DNA of 23,510 nt from UMGS172 sp045648145 (GTDB lineage: Bacteria; Bacillota; Clostridia; Oscillospirales; Acutalibacteraceae): contig JAZRNK010000023.1 in the NCBI GenBank assembly GCA_045648145.1, forward strand, positions 1-23,510. Direction: 5' to 3'. Shown piece by piece: positions 13,427 to 20,667 of this stretch (position 1 is the first letter of the stretch; the number at the start of each line of letters is the position of its first letter). Both the position numbers and the translations under genes were made by a program. The notes under the pieces are model-generated. The model ran no database searches, was not told where the DNA came from, and saw only the letters and a program-made list of their open reading frames with translations.

Positions 13427-14812
13427 ATGGGCTGTGAAAACGGTTTTGCCCGACTTGAAAAAGAGGTTGCCGCTTTAGGTAATACAGATGCTTACAAGCG
13501 TTTGGCATCCCTTTTTGACGACGGTGTTTACACCGAGCTTGACAGATTTGCCAAAAACGGCGATGAGCAGTGCGGTGTGGTGACGGCTTACGGTAACGTT
13601 AACGGTGCAGGTGTTTATGCATTTTCGCAGGATGTTACTGTCTGTTCCGGTGCTATGGGCAGGGCTCAGGCAACAAAGATTAAAAAGGTTTACGATTTGG
13701 CACTCAAAAACGGTGTTCCAGTAGTAGCATTTTTTGATTCAAAGGGTGCTTTCGTTGAAGAAGGCGTTGACGCACTTGATGCTTACGGTGAGCTTATCGC
13801 CGCCGCAGGAAGAATTTCGGGCGTTGTACCTCAGATATCGGTTGTTGCAGGTAAGTGTATCGGTTCTGCCGCAATTCTTGCTTCGGTTGCCGACGTAACC
13901 GTTATGGTAGAGGACGCCGAGCTTTGTGTGACTTCTGCCGCAATAACGGGTGACAGTGACGTAGGTAGCGCAGAAACTGCCGCTAAAAACGGAACAGCTG
14001 CTTACGTAGCTAAAAACGACGATGAGGCTTGTGGCTTTGTTGCAACCGTTCTTTCGATGTTACCGTCTAATAACCTTTCGGTACCTGCAATTACCGAGTA
14101 CGTTCCCGCAAGTGTAAGCGGTGAGGGTGCTGATGCAGACATTTCGGCTATAGTTGATAACGGAAGCTTCGTTGAGCTCTCTAAGGACTTTGGCGGTTGC
14201 GCCAAGGTTGGTTTTGCACGTATTGCCGGTAATGCTGTTGGTATCGTAGGTGCAAATACAAATAAGAATGAGGCAAAGCTTTGCGGTTGGGGCGCTGCTA
14301 AAATTGCAAGATTTGTCCGTCTTTGTGATGCATATTCTGTTCCGGTTGTTACTCTTATTGATTGCGCAGGCTTTATGGGTAGCGCAGATGATGAGCTTGA
14401 CGGCTCTGTAAAGGCTGTTTCACAGCTTACAGGCGCTTATGCCGAGGCAACAACTGCAAAAATTGCCGTTATTGTCGGTAAGGCATACGGTACTGCATAT
14501 ACTGCTATGGCCGGTAAGGCTTCGGGCAGTGACGTGGTTTTGGCTTATGCTGATGCCGCTATTTGCGCATTAGAGCCCATGACTGCAGTTCAGTTCCTTT
14601 ATAAAGACAGATTGGGTGAAGAAAAACGTGAGGATTTAGAAAAGGAATACATCCTTACCGAAGGCTCACCCTTCAAAGCTGCAGTAAACGGTGCTATTGA
14701 TGATATTATTACCCGTGAAGAAGTAGCACAAAAGGTTATTTCGGCTCTTGATATGATGGCTTCTAAACGCGTTTCAACCTTAGAGAAAAAACATTCTAAT
14801 ATGCCGCTTTAA
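13427..14812 (+). CDS. carboxyl transferase domain protein, divergent 12S/MmdA-like
   Basis: A 461-residue protein with two crotonase-like halves, related to the acyl-CoA carboxyltransferase subunit (transcarboxylase 12S, MmdA, PccB). Recognisable blocks are GVVTAYGNVNGAGVYAFSQDVTV, SGVVPQISVVAGKCIGSA, and in the second half PVVTLIDCAGF, AYAEATTAKIAVIVGKAYGTAYTAM. Compared with the family as I recall it, DSGGARIQEG is DSKGAFVEEG, GPCAGGA is GKCIGSA, and KAYGGAY is KAYGTAY, so both oxyanion-hole regions differ. The N-terminus is also about 40-60 residues shorter than usual. ATG 13427 is chosen for its GGAGG site seven bases upstream; a GTG at 13397 has none. Genes for a biotin carrier and a 5S-like subunit follow closely, giving a complete transcarboxylase-like set. 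The acyl-CoA substrate, and whether it is active, are unknown. Confidence 0.8.
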   Translation: MGCENGFARLEKEVAALGNTDAYKRLASLFDDGVYTELDRFAKNGDEQCGVVTAYGNVNGAGVYAFSQDVTVCSGAMGRAQATKIKKVYDLALKNGVPVVAFFDSKGAFVEEGVDALDAYGELIAAAGRISGVVPQISVVAGKCIGSAAILASVADVTVMVEDAELCVTSAAITGDSDVGSAETAAKNGTAAYVAKNDDEACGFVATVLSMLPSNNLSVPAITEYVPASVSGEGADADISAIVDNGSFVELSKDFGGCAKVGFARIAGNAVGIVGANTNKNEAKLCGWGAAKIARFVRLCDAYSVPVVTLIDCAGFMGSADDELDGSVKAVSQLTGAYAEATTAKIAVIVGKAYGTAYTAMAGKASGSDVVLAYADAAICALEPMTAVQFLYKDRLGEEKREDLEKEYILTEGSPFKAAVNGAIDDIITREEVAQKVISALDMMASKRVSTLEKKHSNMPL

Positions 14813-14836
14813 TAGCGAAAATGGAGGATAATAGAT

Positions 14837-15241
14837 ATGAGACAGTTTAAAATAACAGTTAACGGTAAAGCTTATGACGTTCAGGTCGAGGAAAGTGCCG
14901 CAGTAGCTTCTGCTCCCGTTGCTGCACCTGTTGCAGCTGCCCCCGTAGCCGCTCCTGCTCTTGCCGCCGCACCCGCACCTGCTGCTGAGCCTGCACCTGC
15001 TGCCGCTCCTGCCGCAGCCGCCGGAGAGGGCCAAGAGATTGTAGCTCCTATGCCCGGTACTATTTTAAAGGTGCTTGTTTCTGCTGGACAGACCGTCAGC
15101 GAAGGACAGGCGGTTGTTGTTCTTGAAGCAATGAAAATGGAAAATGAAATCAGCTCACCCGTTAGTGGTACCGTTACTGCTGTATGCGTAAATCAGGGTG
15201 ATTCTGTTGATGCAGGCAAGGTACTTGTAACAGTTAAGTAA
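14837..15241 (+). CDS. biotin carboxyl carrier protein (1.3S / gamma type)
   Basis: The 134-residue carrier whose biotin shuttles CO2 between the two transferase subunits. The order is an N-terminal strand (RQFKITVNGKAYDVQVEE), then a flexible alanine/proline linker (about residues 21-65) built from APVAAP-like runs, then the biotinyl domain with IVAPMPGTILKVLV. The biotinylated lysine is K100 in EAMKMEN. Such linkers are normal in decarboxylase and transcarboxylase carriers and let the domain swing. TGGAGG lies upstream of the ATG, 24 bp after the carboxyltransferase gene. A biotin ligase would be needed in trans and is not in the window. Confidence 0.94.
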   Translation: MRQFKITVNGKAYDVQVEESAAVASAPVAAPVAAAPVAAPALAAAPAPAAEPAPAAAPAAAAGEGQEIVAPMPGTILKVLVSAGQTVSEGQAVVVLEAMKMENEISSPVSGTVTAVCVNQGDSVDAGKVLVTVK

Positions 15242-15266
15242 TTTTAATGGAAATGAGGTGCTGTAA

Positions 15267-16670
15267 ATGGCACGTAAAATAGGTATTACTGAAACCGTAC
15301 TGCGTGATGCACATCAGTCGCTTCTTGCAACACGTATGACTACGGAGGATATGATTCCGATGCTCGAAAAGCTCGATAAAATCGGTTTTCATTCACTTGA
15401 GTGTTGGGGTGGAGCAACCTATGACGCTTGTCTTCGTTTTTTAAACGAGGACCCTTGGCAGAGGCTTCGTACTATTCGTGAAAAATGTCCCAACACAAAG
15501 CTTCAGATGCTTTTTAGAGGTCAGAATATGTTGGGTTACAGACATTATGCTGACGACGTTGTTGAGTATCTGGTACAGAAATCGGTTGCTAACGGTATTG
15601 ATATTATTCGTATTTTTGATGCTTTGAATGACATCAGAAATCTTGAAACGGCTATCAATGCAACCAAGCGTGAAAAGGGCGCACACGTTCAGGGTGCAGT
15701 TTCTTATACAACCGGTCCTGTTTTTGATATTGAGTATTATGTAAATTACGCAAAACAGCTTGAAAGCGTTGGCGCAGATTCTATCTGTATTAAGGATATG
15801 GCTGCTTTGCTTACTCCGTATGCTACCTATGACCTTGTTAAAGCCTTGAAGGAATCGGTTAAAATTCCCGTTCAGGTTCACTCACACTCGACCTCGGGTC
15901 TTGGCTCAATGGTTCTTTTGAAGGCTATTGAGGCAGGTGCTGATGTTGTTGATACCGCTATGTCACCTTTGGCTATGGGTACATCTCATCCTGCTACCGA
16001 GTCTATGGTTGCGGCTTTAAGTGGTACCGAGTTTGATACAGGTCTTAACCTTGAGGCTTTGGACGATATTGCAAAATACGTTACAACCTTGAGAGAAAGA
16101 TATATTGCAGACGGTCTTTTAAGCACAAAAATGCTTCAGTCAGACGCTAAAGCACTTATTTATCAGGTGCCCGGCGGTATGCTTTCGAACCTTCTTTCTC
16201 AGCTTAAGCAGGCAGGTAAGGAAGATAAATTGACAGAGGTTTTGGAAGAGGTTCCTAAAGTTAGAGCTGACTGCGGTTATCCTCCGCTTGTTACTCCGTC
16301 TTCACAGATTGTCGGAACACAGGCAGTTTACAACGTAATTATGGGTGAACGCTACAAGATGGTTACCAAGGAGTTCAAGGGTGTTGTTAAGGGTGAGTAC
16401 GGACGCACACCGATGCCTATTGACCCTGAATTTCAGAAAAAGATAATCGGTGACGAACAGCCGATTACCTGCCGTCCTGCCGACCTTTTAGAGCCGGAAT
16501 TGGAAAAGCTTCGTAGTGAGTGCGCAAAGTGGTCTGAGCAGGAGGAGGACGTGCTTTCATATGCACAGTTCCCCAAAGTAGCAGAGGACTTCTTTGAAAA
16601 ACGTGCTAACGCCAAGTACAAGGTTGACGGTCAGAACGCTGATGCGGGCAACAAAGTACATCCGATGTAA
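15267..16670 (+). CDS. pyruvate/oxaloacetate carboxyltransferase subunit (5S / OadA / PycB-like)
   Basis: The alpha-type subunit that moves CO2 between carboxybiotin and pyruvate/oxaloacetate. It is an HMGL-like TIM barrel. Residues matching the metal site are D14 in TETVLRDAHQS, K176 in CIKDMAALL (the lysine that is carbamylated in the family), and H205 and H207 in VQVHSHSTSG. The pyruvate-binding region LQMLFRGQNMLGYRHYADDVV is intact. The C-terminal PYC_OADA-like region runs to about residue 440. At 467 residues it has no fused biotin domain, which fits the separate carrier gene before it. GAGGTG precedes the ATG. No membrane beta subunit (OadB/MmdB) or biotin carboxylase gene follows; secG is next. 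So either a soluble transcarboxylase is made or missing subunits are encoded elsewhere. Confidence 0.93.
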   Translation: MARKIGITETVLRDAHQSLLATRMTTEDMIPMLEKLDKIGFHSLECWGGATYDACLRFLNEDPWQRLRTIREKCPNTKLQMLFRGQNMLGYRHYADDVVEYLVQKSVANGIDIIRIFDALNDIRNLETAINATKREKGAHVQGAVSYTTGPVFDIEYYVNYAKQLESVGADSICIKDMAALLTPYATYDLVKALKESVKIPVQVHSHSTSGLGSMVLLKAIEAGADVVDTAMSPLAMGTSHPATESMVAALSGTEFDTGLNLEALDDIAKYVTTLRERYIADGLLSTKMLQSDAKALIYQVPGGMLSNLLSQLKQAGKEDKLTEVLEEVPKVRADCGYPPLVTPSSQIVGTQAVYNVIMGERYKMVTKEFKGVVKGEYGRTPMPIDPEFQKKIIGDEQPITCRPADLLEPELEKLRSECAKWSEQEEDVLSYAQFPKVAEDFFEKRANAKYKVDGQNADAGNKVHPM

Positions 16671-16678
16671 AAAAAGTG

Positions 16679-16707
16679 TTGCAATTAAGTATTCGTTGTG
16701 TTAGAAT
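16679..16707 (+). promoter_or_regulatory. probable secG promoter
   Basis: TTGCAA (16679-16684), a 17-bp spacer and TAGAAT (16702-16707) begin just after the 5S-like gene. The boxes are close to consensus and about 53 bp before secG. No terminator was seen after the 5S-like gene, so read-through is possible. Confidence 0.55.
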
Positions 16708-16760
16708 ATACTGCACTGAAATAAATTTGTGAATTTTAAATATTATTTGGAGGTACTGTA

Positions 16761-17003
16761 ATGGTTGCATTATATATCGTATCGGCAATTATGATGCTTG
16801 TTTCTTTAATCATTATTGTGGTTGTATTGCTTCAGCAGAGCCGTCGTTCAGGCGTTGGCGTTGTTTCCGGTGCTGCTGAGTCATTCCTTTCAAAGAACAA
16901 AGCAAGAGATTGGGATTCTAAATTATCCCGTTTCACCAAATATATTGCTATTTTGTTCTTTGTGTTGGCTATTGCCGCAGCTGTTATTGCTTATTTTGGC
17001 TAA
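16761..17003 (+). CDS. secG: preprotein translocase subunit SecG
   Basis: The small accessory subunit of the SecYEG protein-export channel in the cytoplasmic membrane. The 80 residues show the family layout: a first transmembrane segment (about 4-24), VLLQQSRRSGVGVVSGAAESFLSKNKARDWDSKLSRFT as the polar loop, and a second transmembrane segment (about 58-78). GGAGGT precedes the ATG. A strong terminator directly follows, so secG may form a unit on its own; in many Firmicutes it is followed by rnr and smpB, which are not here. Confidence 0.95.
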   Translation: MVALYIVSAIMMLVSLIIIVVVLLQQSRRSGVGVVSGAAESFLSKNKARDWDSKLSRFTKYIAILFFVLAIAAAVIAYFG

Positions 17004-17020
17004 TAATTAGAATTTTTTTT

Positions 17021-17054
17021 AAAACACCCATCCGAGTTTTCGGATGGGTGTTTT
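17021..17054 (+). terminator. intrinsic terminator after secG
   Basis: A perfect 15-bp stem (17021-17035 with 17040-17054) has a GTTT loop, a CACCCATCCGA core and A4/T4 edges, and it begins 17 bp after the secG stop. A run of eight T's just before the stem could also let it act from the other strand. Confidence 0.93.
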
Positions 17055-17082
17055 GTTATATATTTTTCAAGCTTAGCATAAT
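17053..17082 (+). promoter_or_regulatory. possible promoter for bofA-addBA
   Basis: TTGTTA (17053-17058), an 18-bp spacer and CATAAT (17077-17082) lie after the secG terminator and before the bofA-like gene. The match is modest and rests partly on the need for a promoter here. Confidence 0.35.
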
Positions 17083-17106
17083 CTTTTTAAGAAAGGGGAA
17101 TTTGCC

Positions 17107-17367
17107 TTGCAATTTATTAAAATATCATTTATACTTTTTTTAATAGTATATATAATTGTTTTTCTATTTTTTTGTTATAAAAGCGGTAAAATGGTAAAGA
17201 CATTACTACTGTCTGCCGCGTCAGGCTTGGCTGTGATGACGGTCATAAATTTATTGTCTAAATTTACAGGTGTTTCTATTGCTGTTAACGCGTGGACAAC
17301 GCTTAGCAGCGCAACCTTTGGAATACCGGGGGTTTTAGGGCTTTTAATAGTAAGGATGTTTTTTTAA
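17107..17367 (+). CDS. bofA: BofA family protein (pro-sigma-K processing inhibitor-like)
   Basis: An 86-residue membrane protein resembling BofA, which in Bacillus holds the SpoIVFB protease inactive in the forespore outer membrane until pro-sigma-K should be cut. The N-terminal transmembrane segment (about 5-25) and a second hydrophobic segment precede the most conserved part, VNAWTTLSSATFGIPGVLGLLIV, close to the family's NPWTAL...GIPGV. The start is TTG at 17107, eight bases after AAAGGGG; no ATG lies at a suitable place. The gene ends 12 bp before the addB start, so it is likely co-transcribed with addBA. SpoIVFB and SpoIVFA are not in this window, and many Clostridia carry BofA-like proteins without a known partner. 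Confidence 0.8.
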   Translation: MQFIKISFILFLIVYIIVFLFFCYKSGKMVKTLLLSAASGLAVMTVINLLSKFTGVSIAVNAWTTLSSATFGIPGVLGLLIVRMFF

Positions 17368-17379
17368 GGGGTGAAACGG

Positions 17380-20300
17380 ATGTTAAAAATTTTATTAGGC
17401 AGAAAGCAAACGGGCAAAACATATAGTCTTATAAAAACGGCTGAGGAGTCGGCTATAGAGGGTAAGAAGGTTATTATGCTTGTGCCCGAGCAGTATTCCT
17501 TTGAGTGTCAGCGTATGTTACTGAAAAAATTGGGGCACATAGTGTCTAATAAAATTGAAATACACAGTTTTACCAGCATCTGTCAGGCTCTGGCAGGCGT
17601 TTACGGTGGTGTTTCAGGCAGAGCTGTTGACGAGGGGACAAGGTTTATATTAACTCGCCGTGCCATTGAAGGTGTTAAAGATTCGCTTTTGCATTACACC
17701 GATTATACATCCTCGCCCGAATTTGTAAAAAAGATACTTTCGGTTATTAAAGAATTGAAGCAATCATCGGTAAATGAGGGTGAATTGCTTGAATTTTCAA
17801 AAACGGTAGAATCAGAGATTTTTAGTGGTAAGCTGCATGATATATCGGTTATCATGTCGGCTTATAATGCTTTGCTTGAGGACGCTTTTATTGAGCCGTT
17901 GGATTTGATTGAAAAAACGGTTGACAGGTTGCCTGATAACTCTTATTTTGCCGACAAGGTGGTTATAGTTGACGAGTTTAAGGGCTTTACCGAAGCGCAG
18001 TTTGCCCTGCTTGACAGAATTATTGCGGCCAACGGTGAAACGCACGTATCCTTGTGCTGTGATTCGGTCATACCCATTAATGACACCGACATTTTCAGCA
18101 ACGTTAAGGCTACAGCCAATCGATTGGTGTCAATTGCCGCATCGCACGGGGTTAAGTCAGAACTTTTAAAGACAGAATATTGCGGCATTCAATCAAAAAG
18201 CGTTATTGCTTTGGAAAGTTTTCTTGCCCAAAGCACCGATGAGGGTATTAGTGACGCTTCGGACATTCTCGTTTGCAAAGCAAAGGCTGTATATGACGAG
18301 GTTGAATTTTGTATGACAAATATTCGACGTCTTGTCAGAGAAAACGGATACAGGTATAAGGATTTTGTTATTATTTCGCGAAACGCCGACGTTTACAATA
18401 GTATAATCGGCAACGTAGCTGAAGGCTATAACATTCCTTGCTTTACTGACAGTCGTGTTTCGGTTGCCTCCTTACCGTTATCGGTTTTTGTGCTTTCGGC
18501 AATAAAGGCAGCAGAGAGCTTTAACACGGAAAACATTTTAAGATATTTAAAAACAGGTCTTTCCGGTGTCGATTTTGATGAGATAGCCGACATAGAAAAC
18601 TATGTTTATATTTGGAGTATAAGCGGTCGCAAATGGCTTGAGGATTGGGATATGAACACCCAAGGACTCAAGGTCGGTGATGACTCTGACAAACTAACAA
18701 AGCTTAACGACGCAAGAAAAAGGGCAGTTTTGCCGCTTATAGCTTTGAAAAACAAGCTAAAGGGTAATGCTGAGGATATGTGTCGGGCGATTGTCCAGCT
18801 TTTTGATGACTGTGATACGCTTGAGTTTTTGAAAAAGTATGCGGACAGGCTGTCTGCTTCTGGAAAGCCGGACCAGGCAAGGCTACAGTCGGCAGGGTAT
18901 GATATTTTTATTAAAACGCTTGATAAAATTGCTGCCGTAATGGGCGATCAAGCTTTAAGTGTTTCTGATTTCGTGCAGATTTTAAGCAGTTCATTGGCTT
19001 TTGAAACGGTTGGAGAAATACCTCAAACCAAAGACCAGGTCATGTACGGAACAGCCGACAGAATAAGGCCTATGCGACCGAAGGTTGTCTTTATTTTGGG
19101 CGCTAATCAGGACGTTTTCCCGCAGTCAGTTAATGACGTCGGAGTATTCTCATTAACCGAAAGGGAACGGCTGATAGACTGCGGTTTTGCTGTTTCGGAC
19201 TGTCATATTAATGTTCTGCTTGAAGAAAAGTTTTTGTTTTATAGTTCTTGTTGTTGCGCGTCGCACAAGGTTTTTATATCTTACTGCGAGACCTTATCTG
19301 ACGGTAGCGCGACCGAGCCTTCGAGTATTGTTAATTCTATCGTAAAGGCTTTTCCCGATTGTAAGCAAGTACGATACGGTTATGATGACGGTGTTATGCT
19401 GAATGATATCGAATCGGTTGTGTCGGGTTTTGAAAAGTTGTCTGAAAACTTTACGGATAGCGGGGAAATAATTAGCGGCTTGAAGCAATATTTCTGTGAC
19501 AAGCCTAAATATAAGGACAAGCTTAAAGCTATTGAGGAGTTTTTAAGCGGTGTTGGCAGCCGACTTTCCAAAGACTCAGCCAAGTTGCTTTACGGAGACA
19601 GTCTTTCATTGTCGGCATCTAAAATTGACGATTTTAACGGTTGTCGATTTATGTATTTTTGTAAATACGGTCTTGGCGCTAAAACGCTTAACAAGGTTGA
19701 TTTTGATGCTTTAACGAGGGGTAATATTGTTCACTACTGTTTGGAGCAGTTTGTGAACGCTCATAAAGAGGATATCGGAACCTTAGACGAAAAGGCGATA
19801 GGCGAGGAATGTGCTGCGCTTTGTGACGAGTATATCGGACTTTTTGCAACCGACGTAAGCATTTTGGGTGAAAAGTTCGGTTATATGCTTGCGCTTCTTA
19901 AAGAAACTGCTACTTTAGTGGCTGTGGCTTTGAATAATGAGTTTGCTCAGAGCCGATTTAAGCCGCGTTATTGTGAGTTGAAGGTCGGCGACGGTGAACC
20001 GCTTAGCAGTATTGACGTTTGTACCGATGAGGGCTGCAGGGTATCGCTAAGGGGTAGCATCGACCGTGTGGACACTACCGATGACGGCAAAGTAAGGGTT
20101 GTGGACTATAAAACCGGTGTTAAGGAATTTAAGCTTTCGGCAGTTTTGAGTGGTATGAATATGCAGATGCTGTTGTATCTGTATGCCGCCGTTAAAAACG
20201 GTGCGGAGCTTTTGAAAGCTAACGTGCCTGCAGGTATTTTGTATTTTCCTGCAAGGAGAAATATTACCGATGATTCACCCGAAAAGTATATTAAAATGAA

Positions 20301-20667
20301 CGGTCTTATTGACGGCGATTTGGAAACCGTGCGTCAGATGGAAGAAAAGTGCGAGGGAAAAATTGTTCCTGCAAAATTAAGACCTAACGGCAGTTCGTTT
20401 TACAGTACCGAGTCGACGGTGACGCAGGACGGATTTAAAACCATTTTTAAATATTTGGATATTGCGCTTAAACAAATCGGTGAGGCAATTATGAATGGTG
20501 ATATTACCGCTTTGCCGTTGAAAACCGGACAGGTTGTAAAGTGTGACCACTGTGATTATAAGGCAATATGTAAGCTTAGTAATGACGGGGATTTTAAAGA
20601 GGTTGCAAAGCACAAAACGGCGCAAACTCTTGAAATAATGGAAAATGAGGTAAAGGAGGAAGAGTAA
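17380..20667 (+). CDS. addB: ATP-dependent helicase/deoxyribonuclease subunit B
   Basis: One half of AddAB, the Gram-positive counterpart of RecBCD, which resects double-strand breaks and prepares ends for RecA. The 1095-residue length is usual. At the N-terminus a Walker A-like loop, G7-RKQT-GKT14, follows MLKILL, then VIMLVPEQYSFECQRML. The C-terminal nuclease has VDYKTG (residues 908-913). Iron-sulfur cluster cysteines are present: C755 and/or C761 in the GCRFMYFCKYG segment and C1055, C1058, C1064 in KCDHCDYKAIC. I chose ATG 17380 because AAGGGG (17366-17371) is then at good distance; a GTG at 17371 would sit on that site. The stop TAA shares its last A with the ATG of addA, so the two subunits are tightly coupled. 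Confidence 0.96.
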   Translation: MLKILLGRKQTGKTYSLIKTAEESAIEGKKVIMLVPEQYSFECQRMLLKKLGHIVSNKIEIHSFTSICQALAGVYGGVSGRAVDEGTRFILTRRAIEGVKDSLLHYTDYTSSPEFVKKILSVIKELKQSSVNEGELLEFSKTVESEIFSGKLHDISVIMSAYNALLEDAFIEPLDLIEKTVDRLPDNSYFADKVVIVDEFKGFTEAQFALLDRIIAANGETHVSLCCDSVIPINDTDIFSNVKATANRLVSIAASHGVKSELLKTEYCGIQSKSVIALESFLAQSTDEGISDASDILVCKAKAVYDEVEFCMTNIRRLVRENGYRYKDFVIISRNADVYNSIIGNVAEGYNIPCFTDSRVSVASLPLSVFVLSAIKAAESFNTENILRYLKTGLSGVDFDEIADIENYVYIWSISGRKWLEDWDMNTQGLKVGDDSDKLTKLNDARKRAVLPLIALKNKLKGNAEDMCRAIVQLFDDCDTLEFLKKYADRLSASGKPDQARLQSAGYDIFIKTLDKIAAVMGDQALSVSDFVQILSSSLAFETVGEIPQTKDQVMYGTADRIRPMRPKVVFILGANQDVFPQSVNDVGVFSLTERERLIDCGFAVSDCHINVLLEEKFLFYSSCCCASHKVFISYCETLSDGSATEPSSIVNSIVKAFPDCKQVRYGYDDGVMLNDIESVVSGFEKLSENFTDSGEIISGLKQYFCDKPKYKDKLKAIEEFLSGVGSRLSKDSAKLLYGDSLSLSASKIDDFNGCRFMYFCKYGLGAKTLNKVDFDALTRGNIVHYCLEQFVNAHKEDIGTLDEKAIGEECAALCDEYIGLFATDVSILGEKFGYMLALLKETATLVAVALNNEFAQSRFKPRYCELKVGDGEPLSSIDVCTDEGCRVSLRGSIDRVDTTDDGKVRVVDYKTGVKEFKLSAVLSGMNMQMLLYLYAAVKNGAELLKANVPAGILYFPARRNITDDSPEKYIKMNGLIDGDLETVRQMEEKCEGKIVPAKLRPNGSSFYSTESTVTQDGFKTIFKYLDIALKQIGEAIMNGDITALPLKTGQVVKCDHCDYKAICKLSNDGDFKEVAKHKTAQTLEIMENEVKEEE

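Noticed and set aside
14890..15030. Low-complexity GCT/GCC/CCT tract as a tandem DNA repeat
   Set aside because: It encodes the normal alanine/proline linker of the biotin carrier, and codon choice varies along it, so it is not an exact repeat.
15441..15881. Minus-strand 146-residue reading frame in the 5S-like gene
   Set aside because: Antisense to a conserved enzyme with intact metal-site motifs, and without a start signal.
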